Made by a program: the position numbers and the translations under genes. This document shows positions 9,112-19,765 of a stretch of DNA of 64,000 nucleotides, piece after piece (within the stretch, counting starts at the first letter, position 1; every line of letters starts with the position of its first letter). The stretch comes from Paralithodes platypus (Eukaryota; Arthropoda; Malacostraca; Decapoda; Lithodidae), in contig CM064480.1 in NCBI GenBank assembly GCA_032716605.1, positions 40,226,791-40,290,790 of the forward strand, given 5' to 3'. The notes under the pieces were generated by a model. The model saw only the letters and a list, made by a program, of their open reading frames with translations. It was not told the origin of the DNA and did not search any database.

Positions 9112-10696
9112 CTGGATAAAAATGTATGTTGAGAAGCTCATACTTTCGTTTGTTTAATATCCTCAACAGAGTAATTATTTAGAAAACGGACTGTGGTCGC
9201 CCACTTCCGAACGTCATGAGCCCTAGAAAGCCACTGCTCCAGGCTCAGCTGTTTTAATAATATCAACTAAAATCGAAGCAAGATGTCGTTTAGTCAATCT
9301 TGACTTGTCACTTTGAGAAATCCACAAATGAGAGGGGCTTAAAGGTAAAGTTGCTTTAATACAGTTAGACAAAGCTAGAACTGGGCACAGTTGTTGCCTC
9401 TCTTTAAAGCTTCAATAGTGAATGGAGTAAAAACATGGTCCTCTCGCTCATTCTTAGCTATAAAATCTGGGGCAGGAGCAATAGTTACTGCACTATTATT
9501 TCGGTGAAACTGAAGACAGTTAGAGCACCTAGCCATGGCTGCCAGTTCAGAAACCCGGTGAGATGTAGCAAGGGACATTAAAAATATGCATTTGTGTAAC
9601 AGCTTGTCAATAGAAGGGTTATCAGTGTGAGGTCTAGGTTTTAGAAGAAACGGAACTTTGTCCAGGGACCATTGAGGAGAGACCTTCTCCCCTCTCTACA
9701 CGCTTCAGAAAAATAGGAAAAGTAGAATGTAAATACGAGGTGCCGTTGTAAAGGCTTATCCCTCAATACTTCATCTGATCTGAAATGAAGAAGTTGTCTT
9801 GTCGGAGCTCTAAGCCGAAAGCAAGCTTTAATAAACCCAGCCTCATCCGTTAGTGTGAGTTTGAGGGCCGTTAGGTCAAAGACTGGTTCTTTAATTGCTG
9901 TTAAGTGATTGCGTAAGGTGTTAACTGACAAATGTCTATCTTCAAATAAATAATTTAGGTATTTTAAGATTAGCCCAACTGAGGCGACTTGTTGATTAGA
10001 TTCTCGTACCCAAGTGGTAAAGTTCTGCAAATGTGACTCATATTGGCAAAGAGTAGATGTAGTATACTGCTGGGATAATTTATCATGGACTCCTTGATCA
10101 TAATTATTTAACCCGTCCAATACCAACAACGGCTGGGAGCCGTCAGTAGATAAGTCACTCCCCAGTCCCAGCGACGGCTGGGAGCCGTCAGTAATGTACT
10201 TTCCTTGTACAGTAACTGCCTGTATCAGGCTGTGCCTGGTACCACAACCGTTTGAGCACTGCTCTCGATTTGGCAACACTTCTCAGCTTATTATCCAACC
10301 CTCTGAAGGCTGGGAGAGCCAGTATTCCTTCATCTTTTGAGGTGGAAGGTTGTTCTATCTTGCCATTTTGGCCACATTGCTTGGGACTGGGGGGGGGACT
10401 TTTATTACTGTATCCTCCGGTACAGTAGGGGTTAACCATTTAGCTTTGTGAACGTCCATAAGCTGAAATTTAGACAAGTCTGAAGGTTTCCAATTTGGTC
10501 CAAGTAGAAATGAGATTTTGGAATGGGAATGGGATTTGGACACCATAGGGATAGTTGGTCGAACCAAATGTGAGTTGGCCAAACTGGTGCTATGAGACAG
10601 ACATGTCCTTGAAACAAATGAAGTTGATGAATGACTTTGCACATCAGGGTTGTGTCTGGTGGAGGGAACAGGTAAATCGATGACCAGCTGTTCCAC
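9112..10696 (-). pseudogene. DIRS E tyrosine recombinase, broken
   Basis: The N-terminal part (LGPNWKPSDLSKF, MDVHKAKWL) is separated from its continuation (VHDKLSQQYTTSTLCQYE) by the TTAA element 10112-10435; removing it restores the frame exactly. The catalytic region includes HRVSELAAM, FIAKNEREDHVFTPF and HDVRKWATTVRFLNN, then a stop (TGA where copies B and C have TGG) and QHTFLSR, where copy F begins. The frame shifts at least once between 9578 and 9641. It is non-functional. Confidence 0.82.
10112..10435. mobile_element. TTAA-flanked miniature element in DIRS E recombinase
   Basis: 324 bp bounded by TTAA at 10108-10111 and 10432-10435. Ends read TTAACCCGTCC and, inverted, TTAACCCCTACTG. 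Excision with one TTAA restores the recombinase frame (AKWL followed by NNYDQG). Near one end it has two copies of ACGGCTGGGAGCCGTCAGTA, a short palindrome. TTAA targets and CCC ends fit a non-autonomous piggyBac-like element. Confidence 0.75.
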
Positions 10697-11299
10697 TCTA
10701 CCAAGAACGCATCTGGCCTACCCGCTTGGGTCTGGTGCCATCTGGATAGAAACAAGAGGAGCTTTATCAACGAGTTGAGGCAAAGAGGTCTATCTGAGGG
10801 CGATAAGGCTGAATCAGCCTGTCGAAGACATTCTGTTTTATTGACCATTCCAAAAGAGTACTCTTGCCCTGGGACAAGGCATCTGCCCAGAGGTTCACCC
10901 TTCCCGGGAGGTACGTTGCTTGAATTCAGATTTTGTATTGAAGAGCTAGAAAAAACAACTTCTCCGACAGTCTATGGAGCACGTGAGAGATTTCGTCGAA
11001 CCCTGCTTGTTTATGCAGGACACTGCTGAGGTGTTGTCGATACGAAAAGCTATTGCCCTGTGTTGTAATTTGTGAGCATGGTCTCATAGGAAAAAGAGGG
11101 GAACTGCTACTTTGACATTTTGGGGAATGTGTATTGTGTTGGTACATGGTCTTAGGTATGGCTGTCGTTTCCAGCCCCAAAACAGACCCTTCTTGACAAT
11201 ACGTCTGACCCCAGGTGCCCTGAGGCCAAGCAGAGTACCTGGCCCTGAAGGATCGTGTCTGACACCTTGATAGCCAAGTGGTCAATGAAGGCTGGAGAA
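10436..11299 (-). pseudogene. DIRS E RT-RNase H-MT remnant
   Basis: The N-terminal RT region (RARYSAWPQGTWG, KKGLFWGWKRQP) at about 11285-11100 is joined directly to late RNase H sequence (IAFRIDNTSAVSCINKQGS in mixed frames, TYLPGRVNLWADALSQGKS), so the whole RT core, including the YxDD motif, is deleted. The last part (10432-10750) keeps the MT-like tail SSIYLFPPPDTTLMCKV and LIAPVWPTHIW. Several frameshifts are present. Confidence 0.7.
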
Positions 11300-14010
11300 T
11301 ACTCAGTTTTGGGGGGCTGAATAAGGGTTAGACTGTCCTGACTGTTATTGTTGTTGAGGGGGGTTTTGTCTATGAAATTGCCTATTAGAGGACTGGTTGG
11401 ACTGCTGTGATGAGTGAAGGTGGTGTGGCATCCTCTGCTGAGAATGACCCCCCTGCTGACCACCCGTTTGTCTGGGGGTAGTAGTCGACTAACTGGTACC
11501 TCTTCCCCTGGTTTGGTGGGGAAGGGACCTTCCTCTGACATTTCCACGTCCCCAAAAGGGCGCCTGAAAACTGCCTCTTGAAAGTTGAGACTGTGTTGGG
11601 GGCCACGGCCCCCTCGATCGCGAGATTGCCTTTGAGCCTTGAGTTTAAGAAAATTGGCTCTGAATGCGTAGACGTTTTGAATACAAGAGGATTGCAGTAC
11701 TCTGATTTTCACATCCTTCGGGAGGTACCTAGCTAGATAGATCCTTAGGTCCTGTCTAGCCCGGGTAGCTTCAAAGAAGGCAGTCCTAATATCCCCCACA
11801 GTCATTAGTGTGTTAGCCAAAGATATCTTCCTAATATGAACTAAAGCAGCCCTAGAATTGGTGATCTCAATAGAATCGGCTACTCCTCTCATGCAATTGG
11901 CAAGTTGATTGTTTACAATTAAGTTAGAAAGCAGCCTATGAGCCCTTTTTCTCAGTCGGTAGTCTTTGTCCATCATACCTTGGGTTGGTGTGGATAATAA
12001 TGGGTCAGCAAGAGACTGACAAACTATTTTGGACCCTCGTAAGAACTCCCAAAACTTAGCCGGAATGGCGTCAGATTGAAGAATGAATAGTGAGGAGCAG
12101 TGATGGTCCTCATTAGGGATTTTGTGTGGTGTGAGATCCGTACAACCCAAGGCAAACTTCTGAGCTTCCGACACCCAATCGGACCAAGGCCCGTAACCCA
12201 AATCATTAATATCAAGCATAGGCATCTGATATTCAATTAGCTTAGTAGTACAACCAGTATTACATAGGGATGAAAGCATTTTGAAGGCAGCATGACCATC
12301 TGATTTCTTAAAGTCAGACCACTGTTTAAATGTTTTACCTGCAGTAACAGCAGTAACTGCAGTAACAGCAATGGTATAGACGAAGTACCTAGCATCTTGA
12401 CTAGATGGAAATGGGGACACAACCACATCGAGTACCCTGCCCTCACTATCTTTAGCCCGAAGGTGACGATGCTCATTGACCTCTATTGACCAGTCCTAAG
12501 GAACAGGAAATGTGTCAGGAGATCCAGTCTCCGCATTGGCAGCATAGGCACTCTCTGCCATTGTCTGGGAGGTCCGTATAATAAAAGAAAGGGTCTCTTT
12601 GGAATCTCTGGGTCTACTTCTAGAGCCGTGGGAGTTATCTGTAACATAAACACAGGTTGTTGAATCAGTGAAAGTTGTTGAGCTGTTGAACTAGTGAAAG
12701 GTGTGGGCAGGGTAGGCGAATGTGGCCTAGGTTGAACAGGGTTAACAGCTAAGGGAATACTAGGAGCAAGAGGAGTGGCAAGAGCCGAAGATGGAACATT
12801 ACGGATTTCATTCAATACCCTAGTGATTTTATCATCCATCAGCTTACCAAAAGTTCTAGTGAATTCATGCAATGATTCCTTAACTATAGCATCAATGTAT
12901 TCTCTAGATACATTAGAGCCCACCTCATCTGAACAGTGTGAAGGGGGAGGGGGCCGCTCCTCAACCTGCTGCTCTTGAAACCAAGTCTTCATACTCATAG
13001 AACTCGTGACTGGCTAGCCCCTCTTGCCCCTCCTCACACGGTTCATCAGGGTCAGACTCAACCCGCACTGAATAAAAAATGTTCACTTCACTCAAAGCAC
13101 TCTGTCCTCCCATTAACTCGCTGTCAATGTGTATTGGTAATTCTGGATCCATTAACCTAGGCTCGGGTGTAAAGTCATGAGCCTCCCTTTGCTGTAGGGG
13201 AACTATTGGAGGCAATGGTTCCCTAGGGGAAGACCCAGAATGATGTACATCAGTGTAATGATTTCCGGGCTCTTTGGATCACTTTGTTTCACAAGAGGAT
13301 GGACTACAAAACCAGGGAGGGATGAGTGAATCTGGTCAAGGGACAGCCCGGGAGGCTCTCTCGGAGCAGGAGGAGAGATGAACACTGAGTCCACCTGAGA
13401 CTGGAAGATAAGGTGACAGTGTCAGCAGTGCTGATATTGAATTTAGGGGAAACTTCAAGGGGAAGTAGTTTCTTTAACTTTGGTTTCGGACTAGAGGATC
13501 GTTTACATTTCTTACTAGAAGACTTTTAATCACTGGGAGGGGTAGTGGAACGACTAAATCTCTGGGAAGGGAAATCTTAATATTGAGGAATTTAACATAA
13601 TCGGGGTCCGACAAAGAGGGGACTTTCTTAAGTTTTGAAATATATCCTCTTATAGCCTCCAAGCTGTCAGTAATATCTGCTTGGCCATGACAGCAACCAC
13701 ACACTGATCAGGATTATGAAACTTCCTCACATAGTAAATACAATGTTAAAATGTAAAACTTGCAAACCAAAATTCGGACAAAGACAATATAAAGGCAAAA
13801 TAACCAATCAAAATCGCTATGTGGAAACAACGCTTACTAAAACAGATCACAGATCTTAGGATTCCAGGAAGCACTCATCCTGTCAACACAGTAGACATGG
13901 TACAAACACCTATTATGCCCAATTAACTGGAATTCCTGACATTCCCGCGCGGAGCACCATTGGATGTCACCGGGTGGAGGAGTTGATTCCTGGGGGGCTA
14001 AGCGTGCCAT
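11300..14010 (-). pseudogene. DIRS E gag, decayed
   Basis: The N-terminal Cys/His motif is visible at 13850-13960 (WCSARECQEF, GHNRC, HVYC, KICDL), followed by a stop. A Lys/Ser-rich part lies at about 13474-13560. The FLLLYGPPRQW box (about 12590) and the helical C-terminal half (11640-12426: DYRLRKRAHRLLS, SLANTLMTVGDIRTAFFEAT, ARQDLRIYLARYLP) match gag of B, C and D. The gene is cut into at least five frames. By position and family it is the capsid-like protein gene of the element. Confidence 0.72.
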
Positions 14011-15022
14011 CCTGGCTGACGAAGAACCCAGAGTGTTGAACCCCAGGAACCAAAAGTCACCCTCCAGCTCAACCGGAGGTCCACAGGGGTGTGAAGCGGA
14101 GAGTCCGGGCACAGCTCAGACCTGTGGTGGGTAATAAGTCTTTAGAACCCGGAACATATGCAATTTGTTCATATTAATACACAACTAACTTAGTAAATGT
14201 GTAATTACTGAAAGATGGAAATTAAATTTTATCATCCGTTTATTATTACATACACTTACCAACCAAAGTGAAATTCCGAAGACTTGACTGGTATGGCTGA
14301 CCAACTTCAATAACGCGGTATAGTACAAGTACTTATGCGCATTAGAAGCCCGGAGGTTGGTAGAACTGAACACTTACCCGGATTGTAACTTTGATAATCC
14401 AGAGTGACAAAAAAAAACAGCTGTACATTAGAGGCACACTAACAATTTAACAGCTAGAAAAGCCTAATAAATATACTATACAGAGGAAAAATAGAAAAAG
14501 AAAAGAAATTATGGCGGATATCCTTAACGTCAGATGGTTGCAATCGGGCCGACACGAGCTACCTGTAAATTCGTTCAATACATATAAAACACATATCTAG
14601 GTGCCTCCTACTGTATGTTAAATAACTAACATCGACTCACTGAAGTAGCAGCAGGCAGCACTAGATGGAAAGACACGAACACACAAGGGAGCTACAAAAA
14701 CATATCCTCTTGGTCCGAATGCAACCCGAGAAAGAGAAATTAGCCACATCGTGAGCGATCTGGTGGGCATGCGCAGGGGAAGCCTGTACAGTGGCACGCA
14801 TTATGAATTCCTAGTACCTCACATTCTTTTTATTTTAATTTTCTAGGTGGTATCCTAATTGATGACGTTTCCTAGGAACAAAGTAAGGGGTATCTCCCAA
14901 GGATGTTGTTTTTTATGCATTCAGGTTGCATTAAGCATTCTCCGGCCGCCCTCTAGGGACCCGGGGAGCCCTTATATATAATAAGGCTCTCGCGTCATTG
15001 ACGGAGAGAACCACTACTAAAT
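14011..15022 (-). other. 5' leader and probable 5' ITR of DIRS E
   Basis: No gene is supported. The distal part (about 14520-15022) should hold the 5' ITR, but the partner ITR is outside the window, so its length cannot be measured. The terminal TCATTGACGGAGAGAACCAC resembles other ITR ends. Short open frames look accidental. Confidence 0.5.
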
Positions 15023-15193
15023 ATACAATAATGAACCCGTAATTGTATGATGATATTATATTACATATACCGTATGGGAATTATTATTTTATACTGTGGC
15101 AGGACAATGCCGCTCCACAAATAAGCATTACTCTTACGCAAATTATTATTTACTTATTGAACACTTATTTACATTTATTTACCCTGAAACACC

Positions 15194-15409
15194 TTAGTAA
15201 TTTTGCAAAGAGTGGTATTGCTGGAAACAAGGCATACAGAAGGCCAGGTTGCACTCTTTGCAATAGGAGGAAATGTCTCTTCTCCTTTGGCAAAGGCAGA
15301 GGCAACTAGGAGGGACCACGCAAGCGTGAGGAGGAAGCTGGGGCGAACGTCTGATCTGGCTGGGTGTCGGCTGAGAGAGAAAGAATCTCGCAAATTGGGG
15401 TGATGGCAA
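15194..15409 (-). pseudogene. piggyBac-like transposase C-terminal Cys-rich remnant
   Basis: The frame reads CLCLCQRRRDISSYCKEC followed by NLAFCMPCFQQYHSLQNY and a stop. The spacing C-x2-C-x8-YC-x2-C-x4-C-x2-C-F-x2-YH is the C-terminal zinc-binding pattern of piggyBac/PGBD transposases (established family feature). No DDD catalytic core is visible nearby, so only the end survives. Its presence beside TTAA-flanked miniature elements is suggestive, but no TTAA boundaries of a parent element could be assigned. Confidence 0.55.
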
Positions 15410-15539
15410 TAAGTATGGGAAGCTGCTACGACAAAATGGAGGACTCGTAGCAAAACGAGCGTGCTGTTCAAACTGATTTTAAAAATTTAATTTTTCACTT
15501 TGAGTGCCTCCGCAAGACTAACGTACCTTAGCAACTATT

Positions 15540-15672
15540 AAAGGGTACCCCCTAGGCTTAATTTTGGTTCTCGACCGACAGTTGCAAGGTTAATCCGGTC
15601 TCTATTAGACCCAGAAAGAGGCCATATTAACATAAGGCTCTCACATCATTGACGGAGAGAGCCACTGCTAAA
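15540..15672. repeat. ITR-end-like sequence, second copy
   Basis: Ends in CATCATTGACGGAGAGAGCC and ACTGCTAAAT, close to the terminus of DIRS E at 14980-15022, with looser similarity upstream. Probably a truncated ITR of a related DIRS copy. There are no coding parts. Confidence 0.45.
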
Positions 15673-15682
15673 TTCAAGTTTA

Positions 15683-16124
15683 ACCCACTGAGCCCCAGCT
15701 AGTTATAAATAAATGTACCACCAGGGACCGGCAGGCTTTGAATTTTTTTTTTTCCAGAAAGAATAGCGAATGGGTTAGGAATGAAGGAAAAACCACAAAA
15801 AAAAACTATCAAAAAGGTCAAAAATTGGTCCTACGGAGCCCCCGAAAACGGATTTTAGAAGAGTAAAAAATTGAAGGCAAAAACACCCAAAAACCAGGTT
15901 TTTGCGCGCTCACACGCACGCGGTTGGACTTTGATAGTTTTCAACCATCGCCAAGGTTGCGTGGGATACTTACACAGTTCCCATACAAATCTGAGCCCTC
16001 TAGGTGCCATAGGACCGGAGTAATTGGGACCGGAATACCAGTGACGACACGTTGTCGTCACTGGGGTTTAGCGTTACATACATTGCCAACGACACGTTGT
16101 CGTCGCTGGGGTTCAGTGGGTTAA
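15683..16124. mobile_element. TTAA-flanked miniature element (MITE-1)
   Basis: 442 bp between TTAA at 15679-15682 and 16121-16124. Terminal inverted repeats read TTAACCCACTGAGCCCC at both ends with one or two differences. Two copies of GACGACACGTTGTCGTC (palindromic) each followed by CTGGGGTT lie near the right end. Closely related to the element at 20431-21085. No coding capacity. Likely piggyBac-dependent. Confidence 0.82.
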
Positions 16125-16205
16125 AGACCGCTTCATCTACAGAGAGCGTGGTTTTAGTCTCTTTACTGAAGTCAGTACAATAATAAGAACTATATTGTAT
16201 ATATT
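16125..16205. other. Short unassigned spacer
   Basis: Continues the flank broken by MITE-1 and ends in a (TATC)n run that forms the tail of the adjoining LINE. No gene. Confidence 0.4.
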
Positions 16206-17886
16206 CTATCTATCTATCTATTGCCTGACGCCGTGATCCCCGAAGGGGTGGCCACGAACGAACCGCCCCCATGCACCTCTGTCCCCAGTCAGTCGACGCC
16301 CCTCCCCCCAACCAGCACCGCCTTCGTTCATGTACTTCCTCACTCCATCCTTCCACCTCTCATTCGGTATACCTCTCCCTCTCTGTCCCTCCACCTCGCT
16401 CTCGTACACCCTCTTAGTCATTCTCTCGCTTTCCATACGTTCTATATGGCCGAACCATCTCAAGTTGTTCCTTTTCACACTTTCCAGCACATCTACCTCC
16501 ACACTACACCTCCTTCTTACTTCCTCATTAGTCTGTCAATCCCTCCATGTAACTCCGCACGCACTTCTTAAGTAATTCATTTCCACTGCTCTCACTCTTG
16601 GTTTGAGTCTCTCAACCAACGTCCATGCTTCGCTTCCGTAAGTCAGTGTCGGGATTACCACACTGTCATGCAAGGACTTCTTCACTTCCATACTGACCAC
16701 CCTATTTCTTGTTACTGCTTTTAGCGTTCCTACAACCCTCTTCCCCGGTTGTACCCTCTCCCGCACTTCTTCATCCATAGTCCCATCTTTACTCAACACA
16801 CTGCCCAGATGCTTAAAAGAGTTGACGATCTCCATAGCCTGACCGTTCAGCTTCACCTTACACTCTGTGACTTCACCCCTTTCGAAGACCATAACCTTGC
16901 TCTTCCCCGCATTTACCTTCAAATTCCGTTTTTCGCACACTGTTCCAAACTCATTTACCAGACCCTGCAACTCCCATTCATTATCACTCATCAGAACTGT
17001 ATCATCCACAAACAGCAGTATAGGTAGGTTCCACTCAATTCCCTCCCTTTTCAGCGATACACCAACATCCACTGCTCTTGATAGTATTTCTTTCATGACT
17101 CCATCCACATATACAGTAAACAACCACGGGGACATCACACACCCCTGTTTCAAACCAACATTCAGGTCAAAGAACTCGCTCTGCTCACTCTCCACACGTA
17201 CTGCCGCCTTTGCACCCTCATACATGCTCTTCACTGCTTTCAGCAACTTGCCATCTACTCCGTATATTGTAAGTACTTTCCACAAACCTTCTCTATCCAC
17301 TCTGTCATAGGCCTTCTCCAAGTCCATATAGGCAACATACACCTTTTGTTTCTTCACCAGATATTTCTCCACAACACAATTCAGGGTAAACATCTGATCT
17401 ACACATCCTCTTCCCTTCCTAAAACCTCCGTGCTTGTCGCCTATCCATTTCTCCGTTCTCACTCTCACTCTCTCAATCACTACCCTACTACGCTTAGAAG
17501 ACATATTCCTCGGTGGTTACCACACACTCCTCTTTCCCCTTTGCCCTTATATAGGGGGACTATTATGCCAGTCTTCCAGTCATCGGGTGCACTCCCCTTC
17601 TCTCATGCTAGTTTACACATTTTCCATACCCATTCGATCACTATCTCACCACCAAACCTCAACATTTCCCCACACACTCCATCTGTTCCTGGTGCTTTCC
17701 CCAACTTCACTCTTTTCATGGCTTCCCACACTTCTGACCTCCTGATCCCCACCTCCTCCTCCACTACTTCTCTTCTTCTCCCTCCCATACCATATCCAGT
17801 AATGTTTGCTGGCTCTTCATTCCTTACATTTAGCAACTCATTGAAGTACTCCCTCCATCTTTCGACTCTCTCTTGCTTCTTGGCTA
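16206..17886 (-). mobile_element. RTE-like LINE, 5'-truncated
   Basis: The 3' end at the low coordinate has a (GATA)n-type tail (16202-16222). The RT region runs from about 17836 to 16218: KAPGTDGVCGEMLRFGG (17700), a frameshifted stretch, then YMDLEKAYDRVDREGLW, GLKQGCVMSPWLFT, the catalytic LLFVDDTVLMS, and the C-terminal WFGHIERMESERMTKRVY. FVDD replaces the more usual FADD but keeps both Asp residues. The endonuclease is missing. RTE-like is my best family guess, based on the C-terminal WFGH box. Confidence 0.8.
16218..17836 (-). pseudogene. RTE-like reverse transcriptase, fragmentary
   Basis: Three open pieces (17603-17836, 16536-17504 and 16218-16502) follow one another with frameshifts between them. 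The middle piece, 322 residues, has the main catalytic core. Between 16502 and 16536 lies one break within the conserved LRSACGVTWRD to NEEV region. The 5' part of the polyprotein is absent. Confidence 0.78.
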
Positions 17887-18598
17887 GCTTAAATATGTAT
17901 ATATTTATTCAAGTTTATGTTGGTAATACTTGGCAATACTTTCTTTCGTGCATTTTTAGCACAAATTAAAGTGCGTGCCTTTTAACAGTATGCACGGGTC
18001 GGATGAGCCAAGGGTTAAACATACAGACTTCATGGCGAAATTACCACCATCCGACAGGGTAATTTTGCCGCGATCATTTCCACTTAATATCTCTCTGAAA
18101 TGCAAAGGATTACACACATCCGCTAAATCAAGCTCAATTCTTTCTCCGGAAAATGGTGAAAACCAGAAGTTACTATGGCAAGTGGTTTGCCCAGGAGGAT
18201 ATGTTGACTTACTTCGATTAACATGCCGCCTAATTGCTGTATGTATTGGCGCAACTTTTTTTTTGTTTTTTTTTTATTTGGTAGACTATTTAATTTCTCA
18301 AATTACTTATGTTTGCAAAATGGATCAAAACCTCATATGAATTTGTTAGGTCGGCATTCCTCTAAATCTTAAGCTCAACAGGACCCCAATCCATATAATA
18401 GTTTCGAAGTAATGGGCCTTTGAATTGGTATTATTACTGTTGCAGTGGAATTACCCCATGGCATAACTATCCCATATTACCCTATATCACGATTTGTCCT
18501 ACTTCTTAACTCCACAATTATTAACATTACATGGTACTGTATATACAGTATCATCATTTGTCCTACTTCTCAACTCATCAATTATTAACTTGTGCAAA
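17887..18598. other. Unassigned flank between LINE and DIRS B
   Basis: An open frame of 121 codons (17975-18340, +) has a hydrophobic C-terminal segment (FFLFFFYLVDYLI) but no family I recognise and T-rich composition, so I do not call it a gene. A 35-bp imperfect direct repeat (TTTGTCCTACTTCT then AACTC and ATTATTAAC) occurs at about 18494-18530 and 18557-18590. Confidence 0.35.
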
Positions 18599-18960
18599 TT
18601 ATAGGTTTGAGTCCTGTAAGGAGATAAAGAAAACCTAATATTTAGTAGTGGCCCCGTAATCATTGACGATTATGCCTATTACATAAGGCACCCTCTTCAA
18701 ACACTCATTTACCGTAGTTTGAATCTACCGCGCAGAGCATAAAAAATTGAGGAGCCTTCATCATGAGCGCACGCAACCTCACTCATGGTTCGTCATTATG
18801 AAATTGGGTACTCACTACGAAAAAACTTCGTAAAAAATAACAAATAAAAAGAAAATAAGAATAACTATTCATAAGCTTTCCATAACTTCGTGGATGTACT
18901 TGTGTGGATCTTTAACCAGACGCTGACTTCAGGCGTCATTCTTCCTTCACTGACATATCA
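18599..18960 (-). repeat. 3' ITR of DIRS B
   Basis: Outer end TATAGGTTTGAGTCCTG; from about 18640 it is the inverted partner of 28010-28310, including ACGAAAAAACTTCGTA and GCATAAAAAATTGAGGAG. The outer 40 bp are specific to this end and are copied in the ICR. Confidence 0.88.
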
Positions 18961-19019
18961 AGTAAACCAAAATCCTTAATACATCAACGAATGGGAAGGG
19001 GATGGTCGGGAGGGCCCCA

Positions 19020-19128
19020 GTCGTCAATGATTACGGGGCCACTACTAAATATTAGGTTTTCTTTATCTCCTTACAGGAGTCAAACCTATAATTTATTAGT
19101 GGCCCCTCCATCATTGACGATTATGCCT
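19020..19128. repeat. ICR of DIRS B
   Basis: Contains ACTACTAAATATTAGG and ACCTATAATTTATTAGTGGC, which on the minus strand is the right end followed by the left end of the element. Same design as in A, C, D and F. Confidence 0.87.
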
Positions 19129-19765
19129 GATATCTAAGACTGGAGGGGGACATTCGTAATCATATCATAACTCAAGCAAAAGCAGATAATCAAACAGCCA
19201 CATAGTATTCATACTTTGTAAAAAACATATATTTGTGTGCATAATACTTTATACAGAATAAAAATATACAAAAAAGGTGACAAGCAGGAGCGTGCTTCGA
19301 AGAAGCCTGCTTGGACAAAAAGGGGTTAACTCCGAGACTCTGTACACAGAGCTGGTAGTTAAGAAGGCACCCCACTTAAAGTAAGTGGTGAAAAACAAAA
19401 AACATCAAAGTTTACATGTGCACATATAAACCCCATTAACTCTTGGATATTATACCGTAAAGAGGTACTTACATTACACATACCAGCTGCGGCCGCAACT
19501 ACTAAGATTTACTTAAAATTATATTGCTTCATAGCCAAAACTATTTACAACAAGCATTGTCTTTGAACTATGATTGGACGTTAGCACAATTTCCTGTAAT
19601 GAATACTACAGATTTTTTTTAAATCACAGCACCTACACCCTGTATCACAGCTCGTAAGCTCCGCACACGTACTCTGGCGGGGTCTAGGGTGTCCTATGTT
19701 ACACTGACTGCACCCCCCCCCCCCTCTCTTTTCTTCATCTAAACATTAAGTGACCCAGAGGCCAC
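19129..19765 (-). other. 3' noncoding region of DIRS B with poly-G tract
   Basis: No gene. Similar to 44319-44966 of copy C. The run of 12 C at 19713-19724 is a G tract on the element's coding strand, 41 nt after the recombinase stop. Confidence 0.65.

Larger units (their letters stand above)
9112..15022 (-). mobile_element. DIRS copy E, old and rearranged
   Basis: Gene order on the minus strand is gag (14010 to about 11300), remnants of RT-RNase H-MT (11299-10436) and recombinase (10696-9112). The 3' end of the recombinase, the ICR and the 3' ITR are absent because copy F is inserted at 9111/9112. The likely 5' terminus is at about 15022, where CGTCATTGACGGAGAG and CCACTACTAAAT resemble the ITR ends of copies B and C. 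The copy has many frameshifts and stops, a large internal RT deletion, and a 324-bp TTAA-flanked insertion in the recombinase. It is the oldest layer of the stack at the left of the window. Confidence 0.8.

Noticed and set aside
15043..15309. 88-codon plus-strand frame
   Set aside because: It overlaps the piggyBac-like Cys-rich remnant on the other strand, and its own sequence shows no domain.
17975..18340. 121-codon frame with a hydrophobic end
   Set aside because: No family resemblance, T-rich composition, and it lies between element fragments; likely chance.
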